A stretch of DNA of 64,000 nt from Dugong dugon (GCA_030035585.1 CM057473.1:14930501-14994500); one strand, 5' to 3'; positions 50,456-62,205 are shown, counted from the stretch's first letter. Notes: a model not told the origin generated them from the letters alone. Program-made: numbers and translations.

Positions 50456-51081
50456 CTGGTATCCCCCGCTTTTTGCAAGTTCGCTTTACAGCCAGTTTAG
50501 TTTTACGAAAGATCTAGATTGGTATCTATTTTCCCTAAAAGGCAAAAAATAGCTAAAATTGGAAATAGTGTTCAGTGTTTGTTTTGTTGCGAGCGTTGAA
50601 GAGGTGGCGTGCACTCCTGCAGCAAGAGTGACATTGCCAGTCTCCTTTCCCAGAAATAACACTCAGCGTCTGAGCATCAACCTGCCATAGCTCTGAACTG
50701 TGTCTGTGAGCATGTGTGTTTTATCTTGATTTATTTTGTGCATCTGGTAGCAAGATGGGTCCAACGGTATCAGAAAAGCCTAAAAGAGCTCATAAGGGTG
50801 TTATGCTTAGCATCAAACTGGTTGTAATTAAGTGTTTCAATCATGGTAAACTTAATATAGGCTGCGTACTTATCATATAATTTCTGCTTTTACTATATGT
50901 TAGTGTTATTTTAGATTTTATATGTTATTTGGTATGATTTGGTAGGTTATTTTTTGGCTCTGGGAATGCTTATAAAATTTTCCCATATAAATTAATGGTA
51001 ATTGCTTCTTAACTTTACACCATTTTGGCTTACGAAAAGTTTCACTGGAACACTAGACTTTCAGATAGTGGGGGAAACCTG
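50456..51081 (+). mobile_element. Tigger-like (TcMar) DNA transposon, internally deleted
   Basis: The 5' end CTGGTATCCCCCGC and the reverse complement of the 3' end CAGGTTTCCCCCAC are matching terminal inverted repeats. Each is bordered by TA (50454-50455 and 51082-51083), the TcMar target duplication. Subterminal GCAAGTTCGCTTTAC and GGCTTACGAAAAG are typical of Tigger ends. At 626 bp it is too short for the full transposase but keeps its N-terminal start (50755-50880). Confidence 0.85.
50755..50880 (+). pseudogene. N-terminal remnant of a pogo/Tigger transposase
   Basis: An ATG reads 41 codons to TAA: MGPTVSEKPKRAHKG, then VMLSIKLVVIKCFNHGKLNI. The basic start and the LSIKLVVIKCFNHGK block resemble the first helix-turn-helix of CENPB/Tigger-type DNA-binding domains. 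The rest of the domain and the DDE catalytic core are absent, so it cannot transpose. Confidence 0.65.
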
Positions 51082-51224
51082 TAATCCTCCTTTGGCCATG
51101 CATATGTATGGCATGCATGCAATGTAAAAACAAATAAATAACACAAAATTAACTTTTAAACTCCATATCTTCTCCAAGTTGAATAAACAATTCAAGATCT
51201 GCTAGTTTATAACAGATAACTTAC

Positions 51225-51302
51225 TTCAGACATTCTACTCTGCCCTATAGGGTCATTATAAGTCAGAATTGACTCAGCAGCAATGGGTATGGTTTTTGAT
51301 TT
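51225..51302 (+). mobile_element. AfroSINE 3'-half fragment
   Basis: CTACTCTGCCCTATAGGGTC, AGTCAGAATTGACTCAGCAG, CAATGGGTATGGTTTTTG. Confidence 0.88.
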
Positions 51303-51889
51303 TTACTTCAGGCATAAATTTTAATTTATAATATTTTATTTAAAATGAACTGAGAAATCATATAACCATAAGGGTAGTTATGATGAAAGTTATTAATAAA
51401 ATACTTTTCCTAGATTTTTATATCTATAATTTTAACTCTTACATGATTTTGTGAGTTTAAGGGTTCCCAGATCTATCATCATCACAGCCTTTAACCTTGC
51501 CTCAAGAAACTCTGTAAATCTAAATCAAACTATTCTTAAACTATAAGAGAATCAAACAGGTTCAGTTCAATATGAAAATAATTTCTCTGATGTGGCTTTT
51601 CATGAGGACTTAGCAATCAGTGGCTTCAGCCACAGCAAACTAGATATCATTTTGTGGCATTTTTATAGATAAAACCACTCCTTTATTTTTCTTTTTTATC
51701 TTTGCCAATAAGCTGCTTTGGCTTTGTGTTGGCCACCAGGGAGAGTTTTGAGGGGATGAATACTATCTCTTACCTTCCAAGGTAGGTTCCCACTGTAAAT
51801 TAGGTCTCTGTGTCTTACCCTTTCAGGGCATATTCCTGCACCAGCACACATATCTCTGAGTTGTAATAATAAATGGTAAATATAAATCT

Positions 51890-52045
51890 TGTTTAATGTC
51901 TGTTTCCCCTACTAGATTGTGGGGCCTTTGAGAACAGTGGCCAGTTCAATAGTTTTCACAGATGAAACCTCTGTACTCATCTCAGTGTTTATCACGTGGA
52001 ACGACACAAGAAATATCTGTGGTATGAAGTAATGAATGGACCTTA
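51890..52045 (+). mobile_element. Probable L2 3'-end fragment
   Basis: CCCCTACTAGATTGTGGGGC, CTTTGAGAACAGTGGCC and TAATGAATGG follow the end of L2, but the middle is strongly diverged. Confidence 0.45.
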
Positions 52046-52074
52046 ATATTGTAGAGCAGGAAGAAACTAAATTT

Positions 52075-52288
52075 AAACCAAAAACCCACTGCCAACCAGT
52101 TAATTCTGACTCACAGTGACACTATAGGACAGAGTAGAGCTGCCCCATTGAGTTTCCAAGGCTGTAAATCTCTATGGAAGCAAACTGCCACATCTCACAT
52201 CTTTCTTCTGTGGAATGTCTGGTGGGCTCAAACTGCTGAACTTCCGCCCAGCAGATGAGCACTTAACCACTTTGCCACCAGGGCTCTT
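52075..52288 (-). mobile_element. AfroSINE, longer variant
   Basis: AACCAGTTAATTCTGACTCA, GGACAGAGTAGAGCTGCCCC, CTCTATGGAAGCAAACTGCC, CTTAACCACTTTGCCACCAG. Confidence 0.92.
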
Positions 52289-52989
52289 TAAACTAAATTC
52301 AGAGGTGAGGAAATAAATATAAAGAGAAGTGACGTGACAAGAGCAGAGCTGGAAACAGAAACTGGAATCCTGCCCATATTCCTGCTAGGTCTTGCCCACA
52401 GCCAACTCTCAGAAATTTAAAAAAAAAAAAAAGGTTTTTAGAGTAAATGCATTACACGTGTTTTGCCTATTACTGTGCCTTTATGCTTATTCTTTTTTAT
52501 TTTACATTTTGTCTTTACCTATTGTTGGTTTTTATTATCAACAATTGCTTACAAAAATAGCAGGGACTCTGAGCATAGCATTAAGAAACCTGCTATTTTT
52601 TAAAAAAATATTTTGTGTGTTATCCATACATGATCTTCAAATGTTGTCTTACACTTCATAATATATTCATTTTCTTATTAACAAAATACATTATTTCCTC
52701 CAAACATTTTAACTAAATTAAACATTTAGGAGGATGGAGTACACGGTTGCATATATACTCTTTTTAGGGATTCTGACTCAATTTGAGAATCACATTTCTA
52801 CATAGTTCCTTATGTCTGCACAGAGTATAATTACTACATACATAACACATTATAATTGCAGAGTCATCTAATGATGTTTCAAACTCACAGGGGCCATGTA
52901 CTCAACAGCAGATTCAACCTGTCTGCTCTGTTTGGAACATCATCTTTTGAGAGCATCAGGTTTGTCACATGCCTGAAGTAGCTCTGACA

Positions 52990-53130
52990 CCAAACAGATC
53001 ATTTAACCCCTTAAAATCATATCTGTAAAATGAGGATAACAACTATTCATTGTCCAACACATAGATGCAGAATAAAATGAGATGAAGAATGTAGAAATAC
53101 TTGGTAATTAAAAAATGCCATTACAACAGA
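52990..53130 (+). mobile_element. Possible MIR fragment
   Basis: CATTTAACCCCTTAAAATC, ATATCTGTAAAATGAGGATA, ACAACTATTCATTG match the MIR core (TCATCTGTAAAATGGGGATA). The remainder is weak. Confidence 0.5.
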
Positions 53131-54338
53131 AAATATCCACACTATTTCTAGAAGCTCCCAACTTCCTAATTTTAAATTATGATTGATAGCATATCAATGG
53201 GCAACACAAACAAAAATATTAACTACTTTTAAATCTTAGAACCAAAGACAATATTTTTAAATCAAAGGGTTAAGCCTATAAAGCTACTTTGAATTTTAAA
53301 CAACTGTTACACGATATAACAAAATCATAATAATGAGATTAATATCAATTTGCAATTACAAGATGGTTAACTATCATGACTGACCTGCTGACCTGACACA
53401 TTTTATTTCTTTTCCAGACTCAAAAATAGTATGTACCAATACTGAAATTCTATTATAATGAGACATAAATAGACTGTGTTTATGAATTAATATGTCTTAT
53501 ATGTGTGTATATATATACATATAGATGAGATTTACAATAAATATTAATGAATGCTACTTAAAGAAAAATTAATATGACAACTTATTAACAGGGTGATTTA
53601 GAACCAGGATAAATTTTTGCATCTTTACCTCTATGGTATTTCTCTGAAAACATATTTAATATTCTTTCTACAGACTTTGATAACATAACTAACACGTGAT
53701 AATGTTAGCACTATTACCTAATAAAAGTAGAATCTATCAAATGTAGAAGCACATTAGCAGTGCAATATGAATACCAACTGAGAGTATCCTGCCAGGATGT
53801 GAGCCTCCTTGAAACTCTGGAGATAGCTCTCTTTGTGAAGCCGTACTTGTGGCCGTTTTTGCTTCACTGTATGATTGGTTTTATATATCCAAAATCAACC
53901 TGCTTGGTTAGGCATGGATGAGCTCATCATTATGTTTGTTCACATCTTCCCAGAAGTGGAGAACCAGTCCCTACGTGACTGGCAGAGCTGTCTTCTTCAC
54001 AAAAGTTTCTTCTGGTATCCAAACAAAATCCCCAGGTCCACCTTTATCAGTCACTCCTACCTTCCATCCTCTCCCTCAGTTCCTCCTTTCTCTACCTCCT
54101 CTGCCACTGAAGCTGCCAAAGTGTATTTTACAAATTAAGCAATATACCATAGCAAGACAGACTGGGAGACCTTGACTATGACATGTCATAATAAGCACGG
54201 TTAGAACAACAAATACACTGCAATTTATAACTTTTTTTTCCCCAATATTAAGAAAAAATCCGTAAGGGTTGTAAAAAAAGATGACGTCATATTTATTTTC
54301 AGCCTTATAAAGCACATTTTGCAAATAATTTTGCTTAC

Positions 54339-54519
54339 CTTTAATAATGTTGGGCTTTGGCGGCATGTTGAACTCATAGACTGTTGGTTCAGAATATCCC
54401 AATCTGTTGGCAGCTGTAATTTGCACTTCATACCCCATTGTCCACTGTAGATGCTCCAAAATAATGTGATCTTTATTTCCCTGTACTTTTTTCTCTAGCC
54501 ACTGGTCTTCTTTATCTTT
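54339..54519 (-). CDS. NCAM2: NCAM2 exon, C-terminal half of second fibronectin type III domain
   Basis: This internal coding exon of 181 bases encodes 60 residues plus one base. It starts [11 protein letters not shown] and ends PPKPNIIK. The central part, [17 protein letters not shown], is the typical end of an FN3 domain (strand F tyrosine, A-x-N, then a G strand). In NCAM-family adhesion molecules the two FN3 domains sit between the five Ig domains and the membrane, outside the cell. On the minus strand the acceptor is TTTACAG before AAAGATAAAG and the donor is AAAG followed by GTAAGC, so entry is phase 0 and exit phase 1. The same donor can join in frame either the transmembrane exon at 25582 or the GPI exon at 48419. 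The reading frame runs on past the donor into the intron to about 54076, but this is chance. The identification rests on remembered NCAM2 protein sequence and on the fit with the other exons. Confidence 0.95.
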
Positions 54520-54895
54520 CTGTAAAGGCATTAAAATATATTTTAAAAATATCCATACATTAAAGTTCTGATTTTTAAAAAATCTAATTTATCTTGGAAT
54601 GGAACAAGTGGCCTTACTAATATAAAAAAAAAAGTAGTTTTCTCATGCAGAGGGATAAATGAAGTTGCTATGTAAATGAAGTCACTATTCTTTCTAGCAT
54701 AATTCAATAATAAATGTAATGTTCACACTGGCTAATGAGTAATGATTTTATAATTAAACTTGAAACCTTGATGGTTTAGCAGTTGGTAATTCTCCTCCAT
54801 TAAGTTTTTAATTTTTTTCCCCATCTTACATATATCAGTTTGGTTTTTGGCCCCTTTGTTGATTTTTAACAGTTATGTGAAGAGGCCACGCTATG

Positions 54896-55050
54896 CAGAG
54901 TCCTGGTGGTACAGTGGTTAAGAGCCTGCTGTTAACCAAAATGTCAGCAGTTCAAATCCACGAGCTGCTCTTTGGAAACCCTGTGAGGCAGTTCTGCTCT
55001 GTCCTATAAGGTCACTATGAGTTGGAATCGACTCGACAGCATCAGGTCAG
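54896..55050 (+). mobile_element. AfroSINE
   Basis: GAGTCCTGGTGGTACAGTGG, AACCAAAATGTCAGCAG, GGAAACCCTGTGAGGCAGTT, GAATCGACTCGACAGCATC. Lies 0.4 kb upstream of the FN3 exon acceptor. Confidence 0.94.
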
Positions 55051-55792
55051 ATTTACATGAAAAGGAAAGATTAAACACATATGGGGAAGGAGTATAATAT
55101 ATGCATTAAAATACTTGCCAGATATTATTGTTAAAGACTCTTGAGAAGGTAAGAAAAAAAAAGATAACGAGTCTTGCAAATAAAGTCTAGATATTATTTA
55201 TACCGGTATTTATTTTAGTCCTAAGATATTTTATGACTCATAAAAACAACAACATACAAGTGATAATTGTTACCTGTTAAATAGGTCATTAGAACAGGAA
55301 TATAAAAGCTTGCTATCTATCCTCATGCATTCTACATTTCTAATTTATTTGACTCTTTACTAAAATAAATGGCTTGAATATTTAATTTTTAGAATAAATC
55401 TTTATTTAAAAGAAGTTGTGATTACTAAAATTAACACAGAAAAATAAATTGATGTAATATGATGAATGAAACTACCTAAAGCAATGTAATTATCCAGTTG
55501 TACCATATGATAACCAGGTAAACATGTAAATCTCGTAACTTCTCTACCTGATTTCCCTCTTCTCTATAACAGACATGATGGTAGAAGGCGCCTGTTGGCT
55601 TCCACGAGAAAGCAATGAAGAAAAGAGTAAATTTCTTTTCCCAGAGCCTAAGGCATCATAACCACTTAACCATGTCAGCTATTATTAGCAGGCAATTATT
55701 TCCTTAATAAATATGTGGAGATAAAATAATAATTACTCTAGAATCATGTATCTAATAATCTGTCATTGTGATTACAAATCACACTTCCTAGA

Positions 55793-55918
55793 GGTATAAC
55801 CCGTTGCCATTGAGTTGATTCCGACTCATACTGACCTTGTAGGACAGGGTAGAACTGCCCCATAGGGTTTCCAAGGAGCAGCCTAATGTTTAACCACTGT
55901 GCCACCAGGGCTTCTCCT
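55793..55918 (-). mobile_element. AfroSINE, shortened
   Basis: CCGTTGCCATTGAGTTGATT, GACAGGGTAGAACTGCCCCA, CACTGTGCCACCAGGGC. About 25 bases of the central GGTGGATTCGAACTGC region are missing. Confidence 0.92.
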
Positions 55919-55960
55919 AGAGATATAGTTGCAAATAAACTTATCCTGGCTACACTCACT

Positions 55961-56033
55961 TAGATAGATAGATGGAAGACAGACAGACAGACAGATAGAT
56001 AGATAGATAAATAAAGACAGATAGAAAGAAGAT
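55961..56033 (+). repeat. (GATA)n/(GACA)n tetranucleotide repeat
   Basis: TAGATAGATAGATGG, then GACAGACAGACAGACAG, then ATAGATAGATAGATAA. A compound tetranucleotide microsatellite. Confidence 0.96.
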
Positions 56034-56826
56034 AGTTTTATTTTCTTAAAACTTAAGAGCTCAGCCCAGTATTATTTATGGTGAGCCAAAATCGTATGTT
56101 TCTTTGACTATAAAGAATAACAATATTTTAAGAGACTTGGGCAATAATTGAGGGCTTACTCTCTGAAATCAGATGGCAGAACTTAAATCTATGACTACAT
56201 TAAGTAGATGGAATTACAAATTGAACTTTCCTTCAGAAATGACAGGAATATATTATGGTTTTGATATCACAGTATTTTCCTATTTTAGTGTTTTTTGGTG
56301 CCACAGAACTTTTCTTACAAAATAGATCAGTAGACTGATTTATTTCATCTAAAACCGAAATTATGAACACCTCTAATGATGCCATGGATTTTGGACAAGC
56401 ACTTAAAGTTCTATAAACAAGAGGCACTTGCCTTGCCTTTTGAACTTACAAACTGATGTATTTTTCAAACTGCCCTATTGCCCAGTACTAGTTAAGGTGT
56501 TAACAAGTTTAGTGAAAGGGTTACGGGAAGACTGAGAATTGACTGGGCAACAGGGATTGTAACTTGCCCAAGACACTAAATGACTAGCAAAGTTAAGAAA
56601 TGATACTAGGCATGCTATGGCAATGCCATAGACAACTGTTCCAAACAGCCGCAGTTTCCCTAAAATATTCTTTCTTTATTCACTAATTTATCAAGTATTC
56701 ATTCAGCCCTTGCTGGGTGTTGGGGCTGTGTTCTGGAAACCGTAAAGACAACAGTGAAGGAGACACGTGGAACACTCTCATCTTGAAGTGGAAGAACTAG
56801 CTCAGAAGTAAGACACGAGTTCTCTC

Positions 56827-56900
56827 AAGTCCATTGTATTTTCTAGGTGTCACGGAAGGTATGGACAACTGAATTTGCAAAGTGTAATATGAGAGGACAG
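56827..56900 (+). repeat. Direct repeat, copy 1 (about 70 bp)
   Basis: From AAGTCCATTGTATTTTCTAG to GAGAGGACAG; a near match occurs at 58441-58509 with about seven substitutions and a 5-base gap. Confidence 0.85.
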
Positions 56901-57220
56901 TTACCAGGGAACAGGTAACAAGGAGCCCTAACAGAGGCCAGGGGCCAGACGGGCCTCCTCTGAGGAAGTGATGTTATCCTCGCTAGAAATGCTTTAACAT
57001 GCTCAAGTGCCATGTTTTTTGTGTTTTTGTTTTAGTTTTTTGAAATATGTTATAACTCAATTAATTAAAAAGTATAATTCACAGATACTTACACGCAAGA
57101 AAGAAAAAAAAACACAATGAGAACCTCAGAAAAATGCACAACCACTGTGAAATACAAAAACAGATGCTGTAGACTCTTTGTTCCAACCAAATTTTAGAAC
57201 ACTGCGTTAGTGTTCATGCA

Positions 57221-57252
57221 AAAAATAATAATAATAACAATAATAATAATAA
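57221..57252 (+). repeat. (AAT)n microsatellite
   Basis: About ten AAT units with one interruption. Confidence 0.95.
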
Positions 57253-57351
57253 GGCTTAAGGAAACCTCACTCTAAAATAAATTTTAGATTATAAATGACA
57301 TACATACATAAACACACTAATAAAATAGCATATAATACTTATGTATTGTGT

Positions 57352-57352
<1 letters not shown>

Positions 57353-57382
<30 letters not shown>
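57353..57382 (+). repeat. (CA)n microsatellite
   Basis: About 14 CA units. Confidence 0.96.
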
Positions 57383-57388
<6 letters not shown>

Positions 57389-58440
57389 GAAAAGAGAGGC
57401 TGAGAGAAGTAGAGATACTGAAGAATTAGATAAGCACAAGAACAACACAAGGCAGTAGACACCTTGTGCTCCCGTGGCCCTCCCCGTGGCCCAAATATCC
57501 AGTATATTCTATGGAACTCTGAAGTGCTTTGTTTGAGTTGCTATTTTTTGTGGAAATCTATGAAGGAGTTGAGTTTTGCTTTGGTCCTGACTGGAGATAT
57601 TAATGTCAGAGCCAATGACTGAGCAGACAGCTGAGTTCTGGATTACCTGAGGATAAAATTTAGTCTACCGAGAGATGAACAGATTCCATATCCTTGAGGT
57701 AATCTTCCAAAAATACTATTTTTGGAAAATGAGCTTTAATAAGGATTGGGCATTTGAGGTGAAACTTCTGACAGGTACAAGACATACAGACAATCTCTGG
57801 GCATTAACAATCATTTAACTGTTAACAGTTAAAACCCTTAGCCTAATAAACTAAAAGTCTCTTTATCATTTTATGTAGTTGAACTGATGGCATAAAGAAA
57901 CAAGGCTAATTCTAATATTTTTTCCAGAAATCAATTTTATTTTCTCCTCAACATTAGACAAGGAGGCTTCCTAATCCCCTAATTGCTATTCCTAGGGAAT
58001 AGGACAAAAATTAAAGTGGGTGTTACCAAATTCTTCCCTGAGGCATCAAAATCTCAATTATGCATTTATAGAGTGCCTAACTCATGAAATTTAACTTCCT
58101 AGGGGACGATTTAAGATAATCTAGTTGCAAAATGTTCCCCTAGGTAACTTAATGAGATGATTTGCTGAATACGGCTATTATTAACAAGCTACTGAGGAAA
58201 AAAAAAAAAAAGGTCATTTTGCTTTGGTATAGCTTCTCTTAAGCAATCCTTTTTGTCAGAAAATAGATAGCAAGGCCACTTGAAAATTTAGAGCCATCAT
58301 TAAGAGTGATTCTAACATCATAAAATCAGCATATGGGGGAATATTTGCTATTATCTGTACGGGGGGAGAGTGGAGGGAAGGTGAGGGGGTCTTGGTTTTC
58401 TTATTTGTAGAGTGCCTCTCAACACTGTTATTCTTACTAG

Positions 58441-58509
58441 AAGTCCATTGCATTTTATAGGTGTCATGGAATGTACGGACACCTGAATTTGCAAACTATG
58501 AGAGGACAG
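58441..58509 (+). repeat. Direct repeat, copy 2
   Basis: AAGTCCATTGCATTTTATAG, GGACACCTGAATTTGCAAA, CTATGAGAGGACAG; partner of 56827-56900. Confidence 0.85.
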
Positions 58510-58927
58510 TAGTGTAAGCAAGCTTGTACTGATGAGATGGATGTTGAGGTTCTTCTGACTCCCGTGTTCTATGATTTAAGATTCTGTGTTCCAGTGTGAG
58601 GGAGCTCCTGGTTCCTGAAGTTTTTTGATAGCAAAGTCTAGTTAGGGACTACCTGGAGGATTTTATAGAAGTCATCAGAATTCTCTAAAGCTCAGTTTTC
58701 TACTTTGGACATAAAGGAGGTGATTTACCATCCTGGATATATATGAAAAAAAAAAAAAGATATTCCACTGAAATTTGGAAAGATGCAAAGTTTAAATGTT
58801 TTTAGCAGAGTGTCAGATTGTAATCTCTTTCTATTATCCTAACTGATTCAAACTGCTTGTGTTCCATGTCGTTCAGCTGGTTAAAATTTTGTAAACTGTG
58901 CCCTACAGAATCCATTCCTGATCTCCA

Positions 58928-58953
58928 TCACACACACACACACACACACACAC
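58928..58953 (+). repeat. (CA)n microsatellite
   Basis: About 12 CA units. Confidence 0.95.
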
Positions 58954-60214
58954 TTCTTTAGGGGAGAAAAAAAGTACTTATATATTTTCTATTCATCACA
59001 CCCATTAAAACTTGCAGTGCAAAGTCCTACCCCTCTTATTCATCATTTCACGTTTATTGATTTATTTATAGGACTTTTTATGATAGCAAAATATGGGCTA
59101 ATTTATTTATTAATCACTTCATTGATGCATTTTTTCATTCAAACAATGAGTAGTTTATACTATACTATTAACACAAAGATGAATAAAACTCATTTGCTTC
59201 TGTCACAGCAAAGGAAAATTACTGAACTCTTAGTTCTCTTTAATATCTGTAGCCACTCATTGTTTGAAAACATTTCAAAACTTTAATTATTTTAGGTAGG
59301 TTTCAATCTACAGACCTAGATATAATCAACTAGGAATTAGGTTCTCTCAACAACCACAACTTAATGTTATTTATTATTTTAATATCCTTTTCAAAATTAG
59401 CTTTTCTTTTCTTACAGCCATTGAGACTCCAAATAACTTTTTAAGAACAGTTATCAGTTAGACACCTGTGCAATAAGCACATCTGCTAGTCTCTAAAATA
59501 CCTTCTTAAAAATTCATTTAAAAATAGGTACCTTTTTAAAAAAAAAAATTCTTCTTAGCTCAGGAAAATTATTTTATGTGCCAGCACTAAGAGATAGTTA
59601 TGATCCCATAGCTAGCACCAAATTAGATGGAAATAGTGAAAAACTCATGGAAGCACGTAAAGAACTATTTATTAAATTACATGGAGCTATATTGACACCA
59701 CAAGTATAAGCAGATGTAAAATATTCTATATTCAAAATAACTTCTTGCATTTCCCATATACCATATAAGATTAATATGCTTGTCTTTATTCTCCAAATAC
59801 ATTGTTTAATCTTACTGACTTCTTGTTAGAGGAGTTAATTTTCATGAAGAGTCCACAGAGACAACTAATTCTCATTTTATTGCTCTAGTCCTGTTCTAAT
59901 AAATTCCGTCTTCTTAATTGGGTGAGTGAATTAAGTCATGCATTCTATTTCAGGATAACACAGGATAATGTGTGCTTCCTGGTTCATAGGCTATAGCACA
60001 TTATATTCTCTCTGTATTATGATATAACTAGTCTTGTTTTTTTTTTCAGTGAAACCCAGGTGTAAATGCTTAAATTCAGTGTCTGCTAGAAACTAATGAG
60101 GAACATATTATCTCAATTTTATTGTTCCTAGAGTATAAAACACATAGTCTGTGTACAGGGGAATTGAAAAACGGGGCAAAAGAAGCAATCAAGTGAAAAT
60201 CATAAGAGCGTTCC

Positions 60215-60638
60215 TGTTATAGATTGAATTGTGCCTCCCACAAATATGTGTTGTAAATAATAACTTGATACCTGTGGTTATAATTCCATTTGGGAATGAG
60301 TTTTCTTTGCTATGTTAATGAGACAGGATTAGGGTAGGGTATGTCTTGAGGGAATCTCTTTTGAGGTATAAAAGGAGCAGATTAAGCAAGGAAGCAAAGA
60401 AGCTGAGGTGGAGGAATAGAGATGCCAAGCCACATGATGATTGCCCAGGGGCAGAAACTTGGAAGAGACAAGGGCCGCCCTCCAGAGCCCACAGAGAGAG
60501 AAAGCCCTCCCCTAGAGCCAGCACCCTCAATTCAGCCTTCTAGCTTCCTAAACTTCGAGAAAATAAATTTGTTTGTTAAAGCCACCCACTTGTGGTATTG
60601 GAGTATTTCTGTTATAGTAGCGCTAGACAACTAAGACA
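60215..60638 (+). mobile_element. Solo LTR of MaLR (ERVL-related) type, copy B
   Basis: Starts TGTTATAGATTGAATTGTGC and ends CTAGACAACTAAGACA, so it keeps the TG...CA ends. GTTCC before and ATTCC after agree at 4 of 5 bases, consistent with a 5-bp target duplication. GAGGTATAAAAGGAGC is a TATA-like motif and GAGAAAATAAATTTG carries the poly(A) signal. No retroviral genes adjoin it. Confidence 0.82.
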
Positions 60639-60671
60639 ATTCCCTATTTTCTGAATTCCCCTATCTTTTTT

Positions 60672-60852
60672 TTTTTTCCCATAAAAAGCACAAAACCAAA
60701 CCCGTTGCTGTCTAGTCGATTCTGACTCAGCGACGCTATAGGACAGAGTAGAACTGCCTCATGGGGTTTCCAAGGAGCGGCTGGTGGATTAGAACTGCTG
60801 AACTTTTGGATAGCAGCCTTAGCTCTTGACCACTGTGCCACAAGGGCTTTTC
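60672..60852 (-). mobile_element. AfroSINE
   Basis: AAAACCAAACCCGTTGCTGT, CTAGTCGATTCTGACTCAG, GGACAGAGTAGAACTGCC, ACTTTTGGATAGCAGCC, GACCACTGTGCCACAAGGGC. Lies about 35 bases after LTR copy B. Confidence 0.95.
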
Positions 60853-61311
60853 CATAGAGGTTATCAATTAAAAAATGTATTGCATATATCTAAATTAATT
60901 GTCAAGTTACTACACTGCAGTTTATTCCACTGTGAAATTCATGCAGTTTGGAAATTAATAGAGGAAGTGGTTCAGAATCATACAAAAAGAACAGATGGTC
61001 AAGAACTTTTCTGAAATAGTTACTATTTCAATACAAGTACAGAATATCAAGGCAAATGGTGCTATAAATATTTAGCTACCAGATCTTTTTGAATATGATG
61101 CTTGCTACTGTGAAATATAATCTCTTGAAAATGTGGAGAAAAATATTCCATTCTGAGATGGGCTATTGTTTGGCTACAATAATATAAGTTTTTATTGAAT
61201 CATGGACTCTCTAATTGGACCTGCAGTGCATGATGTTAGGAGGATAGTGGAGGCAGAGAAGGCAGTGGGCAGAAAAACAAGGATATGAAGAGGATTTTAA
61301 TAAGTTCCCTA

Positions 61312-61515
61312 GGCTGGGTAAAATTGCTTGCACTCCACTGCTAACCTAAAGGTTGGTGGTTCGAACCCACCCAGCAGTACTGCAAAAGATAGGTCTGGCA
61401 AACTGCTTCCCTTAAGATTACAACCAAGAAAATCCTATGGAGCAGTTCTACTCTGTAACATTTGGGGCCACCGTGAATCAGAATTGACTAGACAGGAACT
61501 AACAACAACAACAGA
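61312..61515 (+). mobile_element. AfroSINE, longer variant
   Basis: GCTGGGTAAAATTGCTTGCA, GCTAACCTAAAGGTTGGTGG, TTCGAACCCACCCAGCAG, AATCCTATGGAGCAGTTCTA, AACTAACAACAACAACAG tail. Confidence 0.92.
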
Positions 61516-62007
61516 GTATTTTAGTGTGTTGAAGTGGTAGGCATGCCATTATATGGCATGGTGAGACGGAAAAGGGCTGAGTGGCTGCATTTGGAGGCAC
61601 AGGAGCTGGGAGTGTGTTAAGGTCAGACGGGAGAGTAGCTGAAGGGTTGATATAATCTCCACAGGCAGATTCTTATTCAGCCCCTCTGCTATAAAACTAT
61701 GTTTATACAGTCTTACATTCTAATACCCACCTTGACAAGTCACTCAAATTCTCTAAGGTTCAGTTAGCCCCCCAAAATGTGAGAAAGTATCACTTTATGT
61801 TTGATTAATTGTAAATTAAAAAAAACTTTTCAAGAAAGAGCAATGCTTTCTTTCTTTACTGAAGACAAAATTTGTGGCTCCATTTTTAGCTAAGACTGAG
61901 CCAACCTTTTGGACAGTATCATATTAGCTATGTGCAATGGTAAATTTTTTTGATGACCATTATATAAACTAAAATCTATCAAATTTTAGTAGTCTTATTA
62001 TGCTTAC

Positions 62008-62205
62008 CAGTTTACCAGTTGCAACTGAGTTGAAATTGATTCATGATGACCCAAGGCATATCAAAGGTCTTTGCTCCGTAGGGTTTTCAATGAGTAATTT
62101 TTTGAAACTAGATCTCCATGCCTTTCTTCCTGGAGTCTCTGTGTGGACTTGGAACCTCCAACCTTTCAGTTAGCAGCCAAACTCATTCACCACCCAGGGA
62201 CTGTT
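62008..62205 (-). mobile_element. AfroSINE, longer variant, diverged
   Basis: CAACTGAGTTGAAATTGATT, GTAGGGTTTTCAATGAGTAA, CCATGCCTTTCTTCCTGGAG, CAACCTTTCAGTTAGCAGCC. Close in structure to the copy at 7872-8081. Confidence 0.85.

Larger units (their letters stand above)
25583..54338 (-). other. NCAM2: NCAM2 intron between FN3 and transmembrane exons (contains the GPI exon)
   Basis: A 28.8 kb intron with GTAAGC donor at 54338-54333 and TTTTTAAG acceptor at 25583. It includes the alternative GPI exon at 48313-48419 and the repeats listed separately. Stretches at 25.6-28.0, 29.5-31.4, 33.7-35.1, 37.7-39.0, 45-48 and 48.5-50.1 kb are AT-rich unique sequence in which I recognise no gene or repeat. 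Confidence 0.9.

Noticed and set aside
54076..54338. Continuation of the FN3 exon reading frame past 54339
   Set aside because: A strong GTAAGC donor ends the exon at the expected NCAM2 position; the downstream part has no resemblance to protein and is intron.
55520..55640. Possible extra NCAM2 exon just upstream of the FN3 exon
   Set aside because: The minus strand gives no open frame resembling the preceding FN3 segment and no convincing donor/acceptor pair.
55961..57382. Short repeats that might suggest a CRISPR array
   Set aside because: They are dinucleotide, trinucleotide and tetranucleotide microsatellites without spacers, in a mammalian genome.
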